Source: CAVXTT01 sp963764685 (lineage in GTDB: Bacteria; Bacteroidota; Ignavibacteria; Ignavibacteriales; Ignavibacteriaceae). From it: 64,000 nucleotides of DNA. The notes below the pieces were generated by a model, which ran no database searches, was not told where the DNA came from, and worked only from the letters and a program-made list of their open reading frames with translations. Where the stretch lies: contig CAVXTT010000016.1 in the NCBI GenBank assembly GCA_963764685.1, positions 1 through 64,000 of the forward strand, given 5' to 3'. Both the position numbers and the translations under genes were made by a program. This document shows, piece after piece, positions 39,209 through 48,217 of this stretch. Position 1 is the first letter of the stretch. The number at the start of each line of letters is the position of its first letter.

Positions 39209-40439
39209 TTCTGTTAAATTTATTGTTAAGACAGTCGGCTGGGTCCCACAGGGAATTTATACTATTACTATAACAGGTAAGGGACCTAATGGAACTCCAG
39301 TGCATAAGCGAACCATCATTCTTACCGTCGGTCCGCCTGAACCATATCAACTATCTGTGAATATACAGGCAGGGTGGAATGTTGTTTCTATTCCTGGTCT
39401 GCATCCAGTAAATCAGAATGTAACAACCTGGTGGTCTGGAAAAGATCCTGATGCCGGTGTATTCAGATTCAGTTCCGGCTACCAGCTTGTCAACACATTA
39501 GAACCCGGAGTGGGTTATTGGATGAAACATATTGGCGCACGTACTTATAATACCGGGGATGAGTGGCCTGCGGGAGGTATTATGCCAGTTCCACATAATT
39601 CACTAGCTGCAACCGGAGGATGGAATCTCATCGGAGGATATGAACATACTGTGCCTGCTTCCGGAATCACAACAACTCCTCCCGGGCTTATCGCCGGTCC
39701 CGTTTACAAATATGCATCAGGATATCAAATAACCACAACTATAGAACCAGGATATGGTTACTGGGTCAAATTATCCGATGCCGGACAGATAAATATTCCC
39801 GAACCGGGGGATGTATCAATATTAAAAAGTTATGCAGCTGATTTCGGTAAGATTATTCTTACCGATAATGCACAGAAGAATTACACACTTTATGCAGCAA
39901 ACGGTGAAGCGGACTTTAGCAAATATGACCTCCCTCCGCTTCCGCCGGAAGGAATATTCGATATCCGGTACTCGAGTCAAAGGTTTGCTGAAAATATAAA
40001 TACTCCTCAGGGAATTGAAGTAAGAGGAGCAGAATTTCCGGTGAAGATAAAGGCAGAAGGTATAAGCATTATTCTTTCGGACGAATCGGGAAGTGTAACC
40101 AGGCTTAACGAAGGTGAAGAAATAACCCTCGGAAGCATAACCGGTAAGTTAATTGTATCGGAGAATAAAATTCCTTCAGTTTATTCACTTGGGCAGAATT
40201 ATCCTAACCCCTTCAATCCGGTTACTTCCATTCAATTTAGCATACCGGAAGAAGTATCGGTGAAGCTTAGTTTATATAATCTTCTTGGCCAAAGAGTAAG
40301 TGAAATCAGGAATGAAGTAATGGAAGCCGGTAATTACGAGATCAGGTTTTATGCCGGTAACCTTGCGGCAGGGATGTACCTATATCACCTCGAGGCAGGT
40401 GTTTTCAGGGATACAAAGAAGATGATGCTGGTTAAATAA
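39174..40439 (+). CDS. BNR/sialidase-like T9SS protein, C-terminal segment with cassette
   Basis: The reading frame resumes as SGSNILTTYPDSVKFIV (an Ig-like linker), followed by the shared cassette (AGWNVVSIPGLHPVNQNVTTW at about 39370; DEWPAGGIM) and a T9SS sorting domain (GQNYPNPFNPVTSI) ending TKKMMLVK. Together with the preceding segment it makes a protein of about 930 residues. The GTG/ATG at 39300 is internal. Only one base change separates this from an intact gene. Confidence 0.8.
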   Translation, partial: SSGSNILTTYPDSVKFIVKTVGWVPQGIYTITITGKGPNGTPVHKRTIILTVGPPEPYQLSVNIQAGWNVVSIPGLHPVNQNVTTWWSGKDPDAGVFRFSSGYQLVNTLEPGVGYWMKHIGARTYNTGDEWPAGGIMPVPHNSLAATGGWNLIGGYEHTVPASGITTTPPGLIAGPVYKYASGYQITTTIEPGYGYWVKLSDAGQINIPEPGDVSILKSYAADFGKIILTDNAQKNYTLYAANGEADFSKYDLPPLPPEGIFDIRYSSQRFAENINTPQGIEVRGAEFPVKIKAEGISIILSDESGSVTRLNEGEEITLGSITGKLIVSENKIPSVYSLGQNYPNPFNPVTSIQFSIPEEVSVKLSLYNLLGQRVSEIRNEVMEAGNYEIRFYAGNLAAGMYLYHLEAGVFRDTKKMMLVK

Positions 40440-40712
40440 AAATTGATACCTCTTTTGCCCCTTCGTTTTAGCTGATTGGTTTCACATCCGGATTTTTGAC
40501 GCTCTGTCCAGGATAAATTATAACTAAATAAAAAAGGTTCGATAACCGTTAGTTTGGGAAGATCTCTTCTTCTTTCAATTTCAATTCACCCATTAAAATA
40601 AATTTACTTACCTGCTTTGAATCAAGAAATCCTCCTAAAGTCTTAAATGGATTATTTAACAATTAATACTCAATGGAACGGAGTGTAGAGAATAATTAGG
40701 TTTAGGGTCTGT

Positions 40713-41050
40713 ATAATCAATACAATATAACTATCACGAATGAGACCAGGTACCTAACAATAAAATCATTCTAACCCCTACACAACCCCTACTATATCCT
40801 ACTAAACGCCTACTATAATATTACCTTCGAAGAAGGGTTATATGGAGGTTATAGGGGTTAAGTACCGGGACAGATAAGCCTGGAGATAAGTGTTTAGTTA
40901 GATCTTTCCGGGCTATTGCATTAAATCCAACAGGAGCTGTTTGATCCCTGTTCCTTTAAAAATTTGCATAATTCCGATATTCCGGTAGCAAAAGCAAGCA
41001 TGTATGTAAGTTTATTTATTGCTCCTTTTTTATTTCTTATTTCATCATTT
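40713..41050 (-). repeat. 330-bp dispersed repeat, copy B (inverted relative to copy A)
   Basis: This is the reverse-complement counterpart of 31777-32103; the two copies are about 8.9 kb apart and bracket the AhpD-like gene and two T9SS genes. Conserved blocks include CTACTATA, TTACCTTCGAAG, AGATCTTTCC and TTATTGCTCC. Intergenic, without a credible ORF. Confidence 0.75.
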
Positions 41051-41095
41051 GGGAGAGAGATATGGGTTTTTGCCTGAATATCACATCAAAACACT

Positions 41096-41124
41096 TTGAC
41101 TTTAAAAAAATATTTTATTAATAT
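41096..41124 (+). promoter_or_regulatory. Promoter of the 41687 T9SS gene
   Basis: TTGACT (41096-41101) and TAATAT (41119-41124) are separated by 17 bp. Downstream TTTCGTTAGTTAT resembles sequence at the same distance after the promoter at 62569 (TTTCGTTACTTAT). The leader would be about 560 nt. Confidence 0.7.
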
Positions 41125-41325
41125 GGATTCGTTTCGTTAGTTATGAATAGACTTAATAAATCAGAATACGTTAAGATGCATACAATTTGAATGGTTGAAG
41201 TAGGTTAAACTTTCTAACTCAACTGTTAAAAACCAATGACTTATTTCGTTCTTTTCTTTAAGAATATGCTGGTTCATTTCTTGATTCAAAATTATTTTCC
41301 CAACTACACAAACTGACGGAACATC

Positions 41326-41361
41326 ATGCATCAACGATATACTTTTTCAGAAGCTCCCTAA
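41326..41361 (+). promoter_or_regulatory. Leader mini-ORF 1 (uORF1) of the 41687 gene
   Basis: Encodes MHQRYTFSEAP and stops. The preceding ACGGAACATC matches ACGGAACACT before the analogous mini-ORF at 53932. An 18-nt near-palindrome, ACCGGGGTCGACCCTGGT, follows at 41395-41412. Confidence 0.4.
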
Positions 41362-41572
41362 GTCATTCAGACTATCTTGCGAATTTAATCGCCCACCGGG
41401 GTCGACCCTGGTTTATTTCAAGATATTTATTGGACTTACAATTATTTATTTAAAATTTAAGGTCTCTAATGTCCGGGTTTTTCTTACCATTCTGTTTAAC
41501 TGCGATATCAAGCACAATTGATTTATCATACCTAACTAACTATATCTTTAAACTTAATCCCTGGAGGAGCAA

Positions 41573-41649
41573 ATGAAGGAAGTTGTTAAAATCGTCTTGC
41601 CTTATGAAAAGCTTTACAGGCACTAAACAACTAAAAACTGTGAAGCTTT
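41573..41649 (+). promoter_or_regulatory. Leader mini-ORF 2 and attenuator-like hairpin of the 41687 gene
   Basis: A GGAGGA ribosome site precedes ATG 41573, encoding MKEVVKIVLPYEKLYRH. The hairpin AAAGCTTTACAG / CTGTGAAGCTTT (41608-41619 and 41638-41649) overlaps the end of this frame and is followed by a T-rich tract, as in an intrinsic terminator. The large gene starts 38 bp later with GAGGGTA before its ATG. Confidence 0.55.
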
Positions 41650-41686
41650 AATTTATTTTTTTCTTAAAACTTAAAAAGAGGGTACA

Positions 41687-44600
41687 ATGAAAATTATTTT
41701 CAATTCTCAGGTTCTTGTTATCGTTATAATGCTCGCCTGGATGGGGAGTATTAATGCACAGGAACATATGTTTGGTACTAATCCAAACCCGCCAAGTAAA
41801 TCATTTGGTCAGACTCAGATAATCGGGGATAATCCGACTCCTACTACAATATCCCAGTCCACTTCTATGACTGTTGCCAGCGGTAGCTCTGTCGCTTGCG
41901 GATACGGCGGCGGCATAACTGCGGATGGCCATTATTATCGATCTTTTGTACTTTCAAATTACGGTATCACTACCGCCTGGAATGTTACGAATGTAACCTT
42001 CGGCATTGAAAGTGCTAATGGTCCTGACCAACCGATCACCGTCAAACTCTATACTACAAATCAGCCTTTCCCGACAGGATTTCCTGGTTCATTAACATTA
42101 CTTGCATCAAAAATTTTGAATATTCCTGCTCAATCACTAACCTTAGTAAATGTCCCTATGATTGCTGCAGTACCTGCAGGATCTGAGCTTGTATTAGAAA
42201 TTTACTCACCTGACGGTTTTAATACCAGTAATGGATTTTACATGGGTGCAAATGGTCTTGGTCAATCCGGACCTTCATATATTGCATCAGATAGCTGTGG
42301 AATACCACCGACTCCGACTGCAGGAATAGGTTTCCCGAACGCTATGTGGGTAATGAGTGTTACCGGCACAGATCAGTTGTTCTTTGATACTTTTGATACA
42401 TATACCTCAGGCACACAGCTTGCCTGCCAGACAGCTAACTGGACTACCTGGAGCGCTGCTCCTTGCACAGGAGAAGACCCTGTTGTTTCTTCGACCTTTG
42501 CATATAGCGGTGCCAATTCAGTTAAAATTGTGCCGGTAAATGATTGTGTTCATGCTTTTGGCAATAAAACTACCGGTAAATGGTATATAAGCTTTATGTT
42601 CTATATCCCCTCAGGAAAAGGAGGTTACTTTAATACTCTAAATACCTTCCCGACTCCCGGAACAAGTTCACATTATGGAATGGAGTGCTATTTCAATGCT
42701 GACGGTACGGGTGAATTAGATACGGGTGGTACAGTCAATTTTAATTGGCAGCACAATCTGTGGAATATGGCACTAGTTGTAATTGACCTGGATTCACCCA
42801 CACATCAGGCGGAATTTTGGTTAAGCAACTTAACCGGAAATCTAACCCAGCTTGCCACCTGGAACTGGACTCGTGGTGGTACAACATATGCAAACAGATT
42901 AGCTGCAAACGATTTCTATGGTCCTACTCAAACTGCTACTGATGAAATGTATTTCGATAACTATTATTTCAGCGATGTGCAGCCCCCCATTCCTCAATTA
43001 GCTAATGATGTTGGACCAATATCGATCGATTTGCCCACACAAGTTGGTCCGGGCATTGTTGTTCCAAAAGCTACTGTAAAGAATTATGGTACGGCCGCTA
43101 ATACATTTAATATAACGATGACAATAACCGGCGGCTACACTTCAACCCAGACAGTAACAGGTCTTGCAGCAGGAGCTACACAGCAGGTTACCTTTGGGAA
43201 CTGGACTGCCTCTGCAATCGGTCCCTACACAATAAATGCATATACCCAGCTAGCTACCGATGGTGACACATCTAATGATACACTCAGTCAGCCAATATAC
43301 GTATGGGATGCCAGTGGCGATTGGACAACAGGATTAGATGTTCCACAGCCATTGGGTGTATATTTAGGTCAGGGTGTCGGTTATACTAACGGTGCTCAAA
43401 AATATATGTTCCACTTTGCCGGCAGCTCTACAGTTCTTGAGACAGAGTGTTACAAATATGATGTAACAGGAAACAGCTGGACAACAATTGCCTCTTTGCC
43501 TGAAGGCAGAGACAGATTTGCAGCCGCGGGATCTGGTAACTTTATTTATGTAATAGGCGGTTATGATACTAATACAGTTGCCACTTATAAGAATACCGTA
43601 TTCAAATATGACATAGCTGGAAATAGCTGGAGTACAGTTGCTCCACTGCCAGCCGCAATCGGCTGGGGAAGAGCTGTAGGATATAATAACCGTATATATT
43701 TTGCAGGCGGTTATGACGGAGTCGGATACTTATCAAGTGTATATGTTTATGATGTAGCCGGTAATACCTGGTCGACTGCTACATCTATGCCGGGCGGAGT
43801 ATTCGGCGGCGGATTCTCAGTAACCGGTAATAAACTTGTCTACGTTGCAGGTGCCGGACTCAATGGAATTTCCAACACGGTGTACGTAGGAACAATAGAT
43901 GCGGGTAATCCGTTACTGATAAGCTGGGCAACAATGGATAATACATTCCCGGGTATTAAAGGGAAAGTAACCTCGGAACACGGAGTTGATCTTACAGCAC
44001 GAATGGAACAATCATTCAATACAGGCCGTTCTCTTGATGCAGTAGCATATCCTCCCGGTTCTATGTATAGATTCGAAGCTGAACCCTGGGGTACCGACGG
44101 AATTATTGTCGCCGGTGGAAGTCCTTCTTCAACCTGGGTAGCAAACGATCCAAATCCTTGTTATGTATATAAACCAGCTACTGATACCTGGACAGCACAG
44201 GAAAATGTTCCCAATCCGATTACCGCAGCCTCAGCAGGAGTTGTTAATGAAGGCTCTACCTGGAAGCTCATTCTTGTAGGCGGTATTAATGCTGCCGGAG
44301 TACTTACAGCAGGAACCCAGATTTATACTCAAACTACTGCTGCCACAACATTCCCGTTAACAGTAACCGTATTGAACGGCTGGAATATGGTATCAATACC
44401 CGGATTACTGCCAACCAACCAGAACGTAACAACCTGGTGGCCCGGTAAAGACCCTGCAGCAGGTGTATTCAAATTCGCAGGCGGTTATCAGGCAGTAACA
44501 ACAGTTACTCCGGGAGTCGGGTACTGGATGAAGAACGTCGGCGCACAGACCTATAATACAGGTGATGAGTGGCCGGTAGGCGGAATAAATATAGTAGCCC

Positions 44601-45449
44601 ATAGTTCCGTACCGGCTCTGCTCGGGTGGAATCTTATAGGCGGCTATGAAGATCAGATACCAACAGCTTCGCTGACTACCACACCTCCCGGACTTATAAC
44701 GGGATCAATTTACAAGTATTCAGGCGGTTATGTGGCAACGACAACATTAGATCCCGGATATGGCTACTGGGTAAAACTGACAGGTGCCGGATCAATTAAT
44801 TTCCCTGCAGATGCCCCCAAGGCATTAGCAACAATTTCGACAGAGAACTTCGGTAAGATCATCATTACCGATAATGCACAAATGAGCTACACTCTTTATG
44901 CAGTAGACAACAAAACAGATGTTTCTCAGTTTGATCTTCCTCCTTATCCTCCTCAGGGAATGTTCGATGTCCGTTACTCAAGCCAGCGCTGTGCAGAGAA
45001 CTTAAGCACAGAGCAGGCAATAGAGATGACGGGAGTACAATATCCTGTAAAGGTAAAGGCAGTAGGAACAAGCATAATACTTTCAGATGAGACAGGTAAG
45101 GAAATAGCAAGACTGAAAGCCGGAGAAGAAGTAACAATCAATACAGCAGGCAAGCTGTATGTATCAGGAAATGTTATTCCTTCGGTATATTCACTCGAGC
45201 AGAATTATCCTAACCCGTTCAATCCAAGCACAACGATACAGTTCAGCATACCTGAAGATGTTCAGAATGTTAAGCTGATAATCTACAGTGCATTGGGAGA
45301 GAAGGTAGCCGAACTTGTTAATACAGGACTTCAGGCTGGTGTATATAAATACAACTGGAATGCATACTGATATATCATCCGGATTGTACATATATCAGAT
45401 AGTAACCGAGAAGTTCGTATCAACAAAGAAGATGATGCTTCTCAAGTAG
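41687..45449 (+). CDS. Kelch-repeat T9SS surface protein with lectin-like domain and shared cassette
   Basis: The ATG is preceded by GAGGGTA. The 1227-residue main frame begins with a signal peptide ending SINAQ, then: a beta-sandwich (about 60-225), a concanavalin-lectin-like domain (about 230-430; FFDTFDTYTSGTQLACQTAN), a CARDB-like domain (about 435-555), a kelch propeller (about 560-740), the shared cassette (about 888-1165) and a T9SS sorting domain (EQNYPNPFNPSTTI near 1170). One extra T at about 45365 stops the frame at 45370; in the next frame the expected tail (SGLYIYQIVTEKFVSTKKMM) continues to TAG 45447-45449. The lectin-like domain suggests glycan binding. The cassette and 3' region look nearly identical to those ending at 52657 and 59165. 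Confidence 0.88.
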
Positions 45450-45497
45450 TACGATGGTACGATAGTACGATGGTACGATAGTTCTCTTAGTGTTAGG

Positions 45498-45525
45498 GAG
45501 CGGTTGTAAGACCGCTCTTTTTTTA
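45498..45525 (+). terminator. Intrinsic terminator
   Basis: GAGCGGT / ACCGCTC is followed by a run of eight T. The same stem recurs after the two other T9SS genes with related 3' ends (52705 and 59213). Confidence 0.9.
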
Positions 45526-45542
45526 TAGTTGATTGGTTGATT

Positions 45543-45760
45543 AGGTCAGTCATTGCGAGGAGTCCTCGACGAAGCAATCCCTCGGTGCGTGTGCCTACAT
45601 CAGCGCACTGGCTGGTATGAGGATTTTTCTCACTGCCCGCCGGCAAGCAGGTCTTCGAGAAAATGTATCCCGAAGGGACAGGTCGAAGTGACCGGGCACT
45701 GGCGATAAGGCGTTATTAGTAGAAGTCTTCGATGAAGCAATCTCCCTCGCCCCAAGCAAA
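45543..45760. repeat. Dispersed palindromic repeat block
   Basis: Contains GTCATTGCGAGGAGTC and GAAGCAATC, then CACTGGCTGGTAT, TTTTTCTCACTGCCCGCC and TGGCGATAAGGCG, all of which recur in the 59285-60960 array. It separates two T9SS genes. No coding sequence. Confidence 0.7.
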
Positions 45761-45947
45761 GTTTCTTAGTTCCTGGTTCTCAGTACCTGGTTACTGGTAC
45801 CTCCGCAGCCCGAACATCTGAACTTCCGCACCATTTCGGGCACTCGTAAAATATTTTATAACCATAACTTTAATATTCTAAAGTTAACAGCTTATTTCAC
45901 AAACAATTAAGCATATTGCCTTAATGTCTGCATATTTGTCAATTATT

Positions 45948-45976
45948 TTGACTTTGAGAATTTTTTTTTCTAATAT
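45948..45976 (+). promoter_or_regulatory. Promoter of the 46376 T9SS gene
   Basis: TTGACT (45948-45953) and TAATAT (45971-45976) are separated by 17 bp. The context AATTATTTTGACTTT is shared with the promoter at 62569. Leader of about 400 nt. Confidence 0.7.
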
Positions 45977-46234
45977 TCGTTCACATTACTAACTAAGGAG
46001 AATTATTTTCTAAAAAATCTTTCTTTTGACCTGTGATAACATTTAGACACGCTGACCAGCATACTGATATTTCGATGAATACCCCCAAGACCTAAAGAAT
46101 AATACCTGTATAACTACGACTCTCTCACACGTTCGTAGAATTATTTTCAATTAAATCGAATTACTTGTACAAGATTGAAATGTTATTTAATTCAACTAAT
46201 CAACGTATTCGTTAACATAAATTGAGGAGGTATT

Positions 46235-46311
46235 ATGCGAGTTTGCTATAATTTAATCTTTCCTTCATAAGTTTTTACAGTTTTACTGAATCGGCTCCAA
46301 ACTGTAAACTT
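46235..46311 (+). promoter_or_regulatory. Leader mini-ORF 2 and hairpin of the 46376 gene
   Basis: A strong GAGGAGG site precedes ATG 46235, encoding MRVCYNLIFPS. The stop overlaps the left arm of a hairpin (46269-46283, AAGTTTTTACAGTTT, with AAACTGTAAACTT at 46299-46311) that is followed by TCTTTTTCTTTTTCC. The gene's ATG lies 65 bp on, after CTGAGGGTATCT. Confidence 0.55.
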
Positions 46312-46375
46312 TCTTTTTCTTTTTCCTTTTGCTCTAATAATAAAACGTTTTCTAAAAAACACACTGAGGGTATCT

Positions 46376-48217
46376 ATGAATACTAAAAAACTTTTTCTAC
46401 TGTTATTTATCACTTTTTGTGTATCTACATTCTCATTTGCCCAGGTAATGTCAAACTATTCTTTTACAACAGGTACCGGTGCTTCCCTTATTGATATAAG
46501 TACCGGTTATACTCAGGTAATTAATAGTGCAAATGATGATACACCGAGCGGCTTATTCGATATAGGCTTCCCATATGTCTTTATGGGCAATTCCTATACG
46601 CAGGTTTCAGTAAGTCCTGATGGATTTCTGAAATTCGGTTCACCGGCTGCAGCCGCTCAGTTTTCAAATGACCTTGTGTCCACGACGAACGTTCCGAAGA
46701 TAGTACCATATTGGGATGATCTCGCAACCGGACTTGATGGATATGTTAGATATAAAACAATAGGTTTAGCACCAAACAGACAACTGGTGATTGAATGGTT
46801 TGTCACAGTTCCAAGAAATATAAGTGGTGCAGCTACCGCAAAGTTTCAAGCTGTACTGAATGAGGGTACGCGGGTAATTCAATTTATCTCAGGCGGCATT
46901 CCGGTCACCACCGGCAGTTATAGTATTGGTATGACAAGTTCTGCCACCCAATTTGCAAGTGTAACCGTTTCCAGCGGAACTGTTTCTTATGTTACAGCAA
47001 ATAATGTTATGACTGATGTTATTCCGCTTGGGACTTATTATTCATTTACACCTCCCGCAGTTGTAAATGCACCAACTGCAATGAGTTTTACCGGTGTCTC
47101 CACCACAGGTATGACCGTTAATTGGCTTGACAATTCAACAAACGAAAACGGTTATAGAATATATAGGTCACTGGATGGAGTAACATATAACCTGGTTAAC
47201 ACCGCCTTACCTGATGTAGTCAGTTATAGTGCTACCGGACTGCTTCCGGGTACTACTTATTACTGGCAGGTTACCGCTTTTAATGAAGGCTCAATCAGTA
47301 CTGCCTTGTCAGGAAACCAGGCAACCAATGCCGGCGGCTCAGTTGTTAGTACCGGAAGCGGCAGTTGGAGTTCTACAACCCCCGATGCTCCCTGGCCGGG
47401 CGGAGTTGTTCCGGTTGCAACCGACAATGTAACAATCGCTGTGGGACATACTGTAACAATCGATGCTGCAGGAGCTGTCTGTAATAATCTTACAGTATCA
47501 GGTGCACTTGATTATGGTGCTACTCTTGGCGGACTCCTGGTTAATGGCTCTGTTACAGTATCCATAGGTGGTTCTTTTACAGCTGGTGCAAGTGCGTTGA
47601 CCACCCATACTTTAGGCATTGGTTCTGCCACCGGCACCGAAGTGATAAGTGGTGGATTAATTAACAATGGTACATTTGATATGAATACCACAGCCGGTGT
47701 AACCACTACATTTTGGGGAATTAGTGCAGAGACGATTTCAGGAACAGGTTCTGTACCTGATTTTTATGCTATTGTGCTAAATAAAGGTACTAATCAAAGT
47801 GCAGTACTTGATGTTACGGTACCGATTACTATCAACTCTCCGATAGCAACTGGTTCACGGTTGACTATTACAAATGGTACTTTGAAAATATCATCTGCTT
47901 CCACTTTAACCCCCTGGTTCGGAAGCCAGACAATATGTGCCGCTAACGGAAGGTTATGGCTAAACAATGCTTCTGCCGTAATGACAGCAGTTGGTGTAGG
48001 AACAGCAACTGGTGCCGGTTCACCAACAGTTACAGGTGAACTTAGAATTGATAACGGTACCTTCGGTTATGGAAGCGGAAATAATACTCTTACGTTTTCT
48101 TCCAGTACCGGTATTCTTACATATGAACGGAGGTATAATCAATATGTACGGTGCAGTAGCTTTCAGCAGCAGCGCCGGGACTCAGTTCAATATGACCGGT
48201 GGAAATATTTATGTTGA
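46376..48217 (+). CDS. T9SS surface protein, segment 1 (frameshifted)
   Basis: A signal peptide ends FSFAQ. Next come a beta-sandwich with SFTTGTGASLIDISTG and a jelly-roll-like block (PKIVPYWDDLATGLDGYVRY), an FN3 domain (about 225-315), and the start of an inverted-repeat-like beta-sandwich with a VTIAVGHTVTIDAAG motif, a G8/beta-helix-like signature. The true frame is lost at about 48123 (acatatg against the expected acaatg); the following segment carries on. The gene spans 46376-52657 and has at least six frame slips. Confidence 0.75.
   Translation: MNTKKLFLLLFITFCVSTFSFAQVMSNYSFTTGTGASLIDISTGYTQVINSANDDTPSGLFDIGFPYVFMGNSYTQVSVSPDGFLKFGSPAAAAQFSNDLVSTTNVPKIVPYWDDLATGLDGYVRYKTIGLAPNRQLVIEWFVTVPRNISGAATAKFQAVLNEGTRVIQFISGGIPVTTGSYSIGMTSSATQFASVTVSSGTVSYVTANNVMTDVIPLGTYYSFTPPAVVNAPTAMSFTGVSTTGMTVNWLDNSTNENGYRIYRSLDGVTYNLVNTALPDVVSYSATGLLPGTTYYWQVTAFNEGSISTALSGNQATNAGGSVVSTGSGSWSSTTPDAPWPGGVVPVATDNVTIAVGHTVTIDAAGAVCNNLTVSGALDYGATLGGLLVNGSVTVSIGGSFTAGASALTTHTLGIGSATGTEVISGGLINNGTFDMNTTAGVTTTFWGISAETISGTGSVPDFYAIVLNKGTNQSAVLDVTVPITINSPIATGSRLTITNGTLKISSASTLTPWFGSQTICAANGRLWLNNASAVMTAVGVGTATGAGSPTVTGELRIDNGTFGYGSGNNTLTFSSSTGILTYERRYNQYVRCSSFQQQRRDSVQYDRWKYLC

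Noticed and set aside
39300..40439. Independent gene starting at 39300
   Set aside because: The frame is open well upstream and continues the sialidase-like protein after a one-base slip near 39174, so it is a segment and not a gene with its own start.
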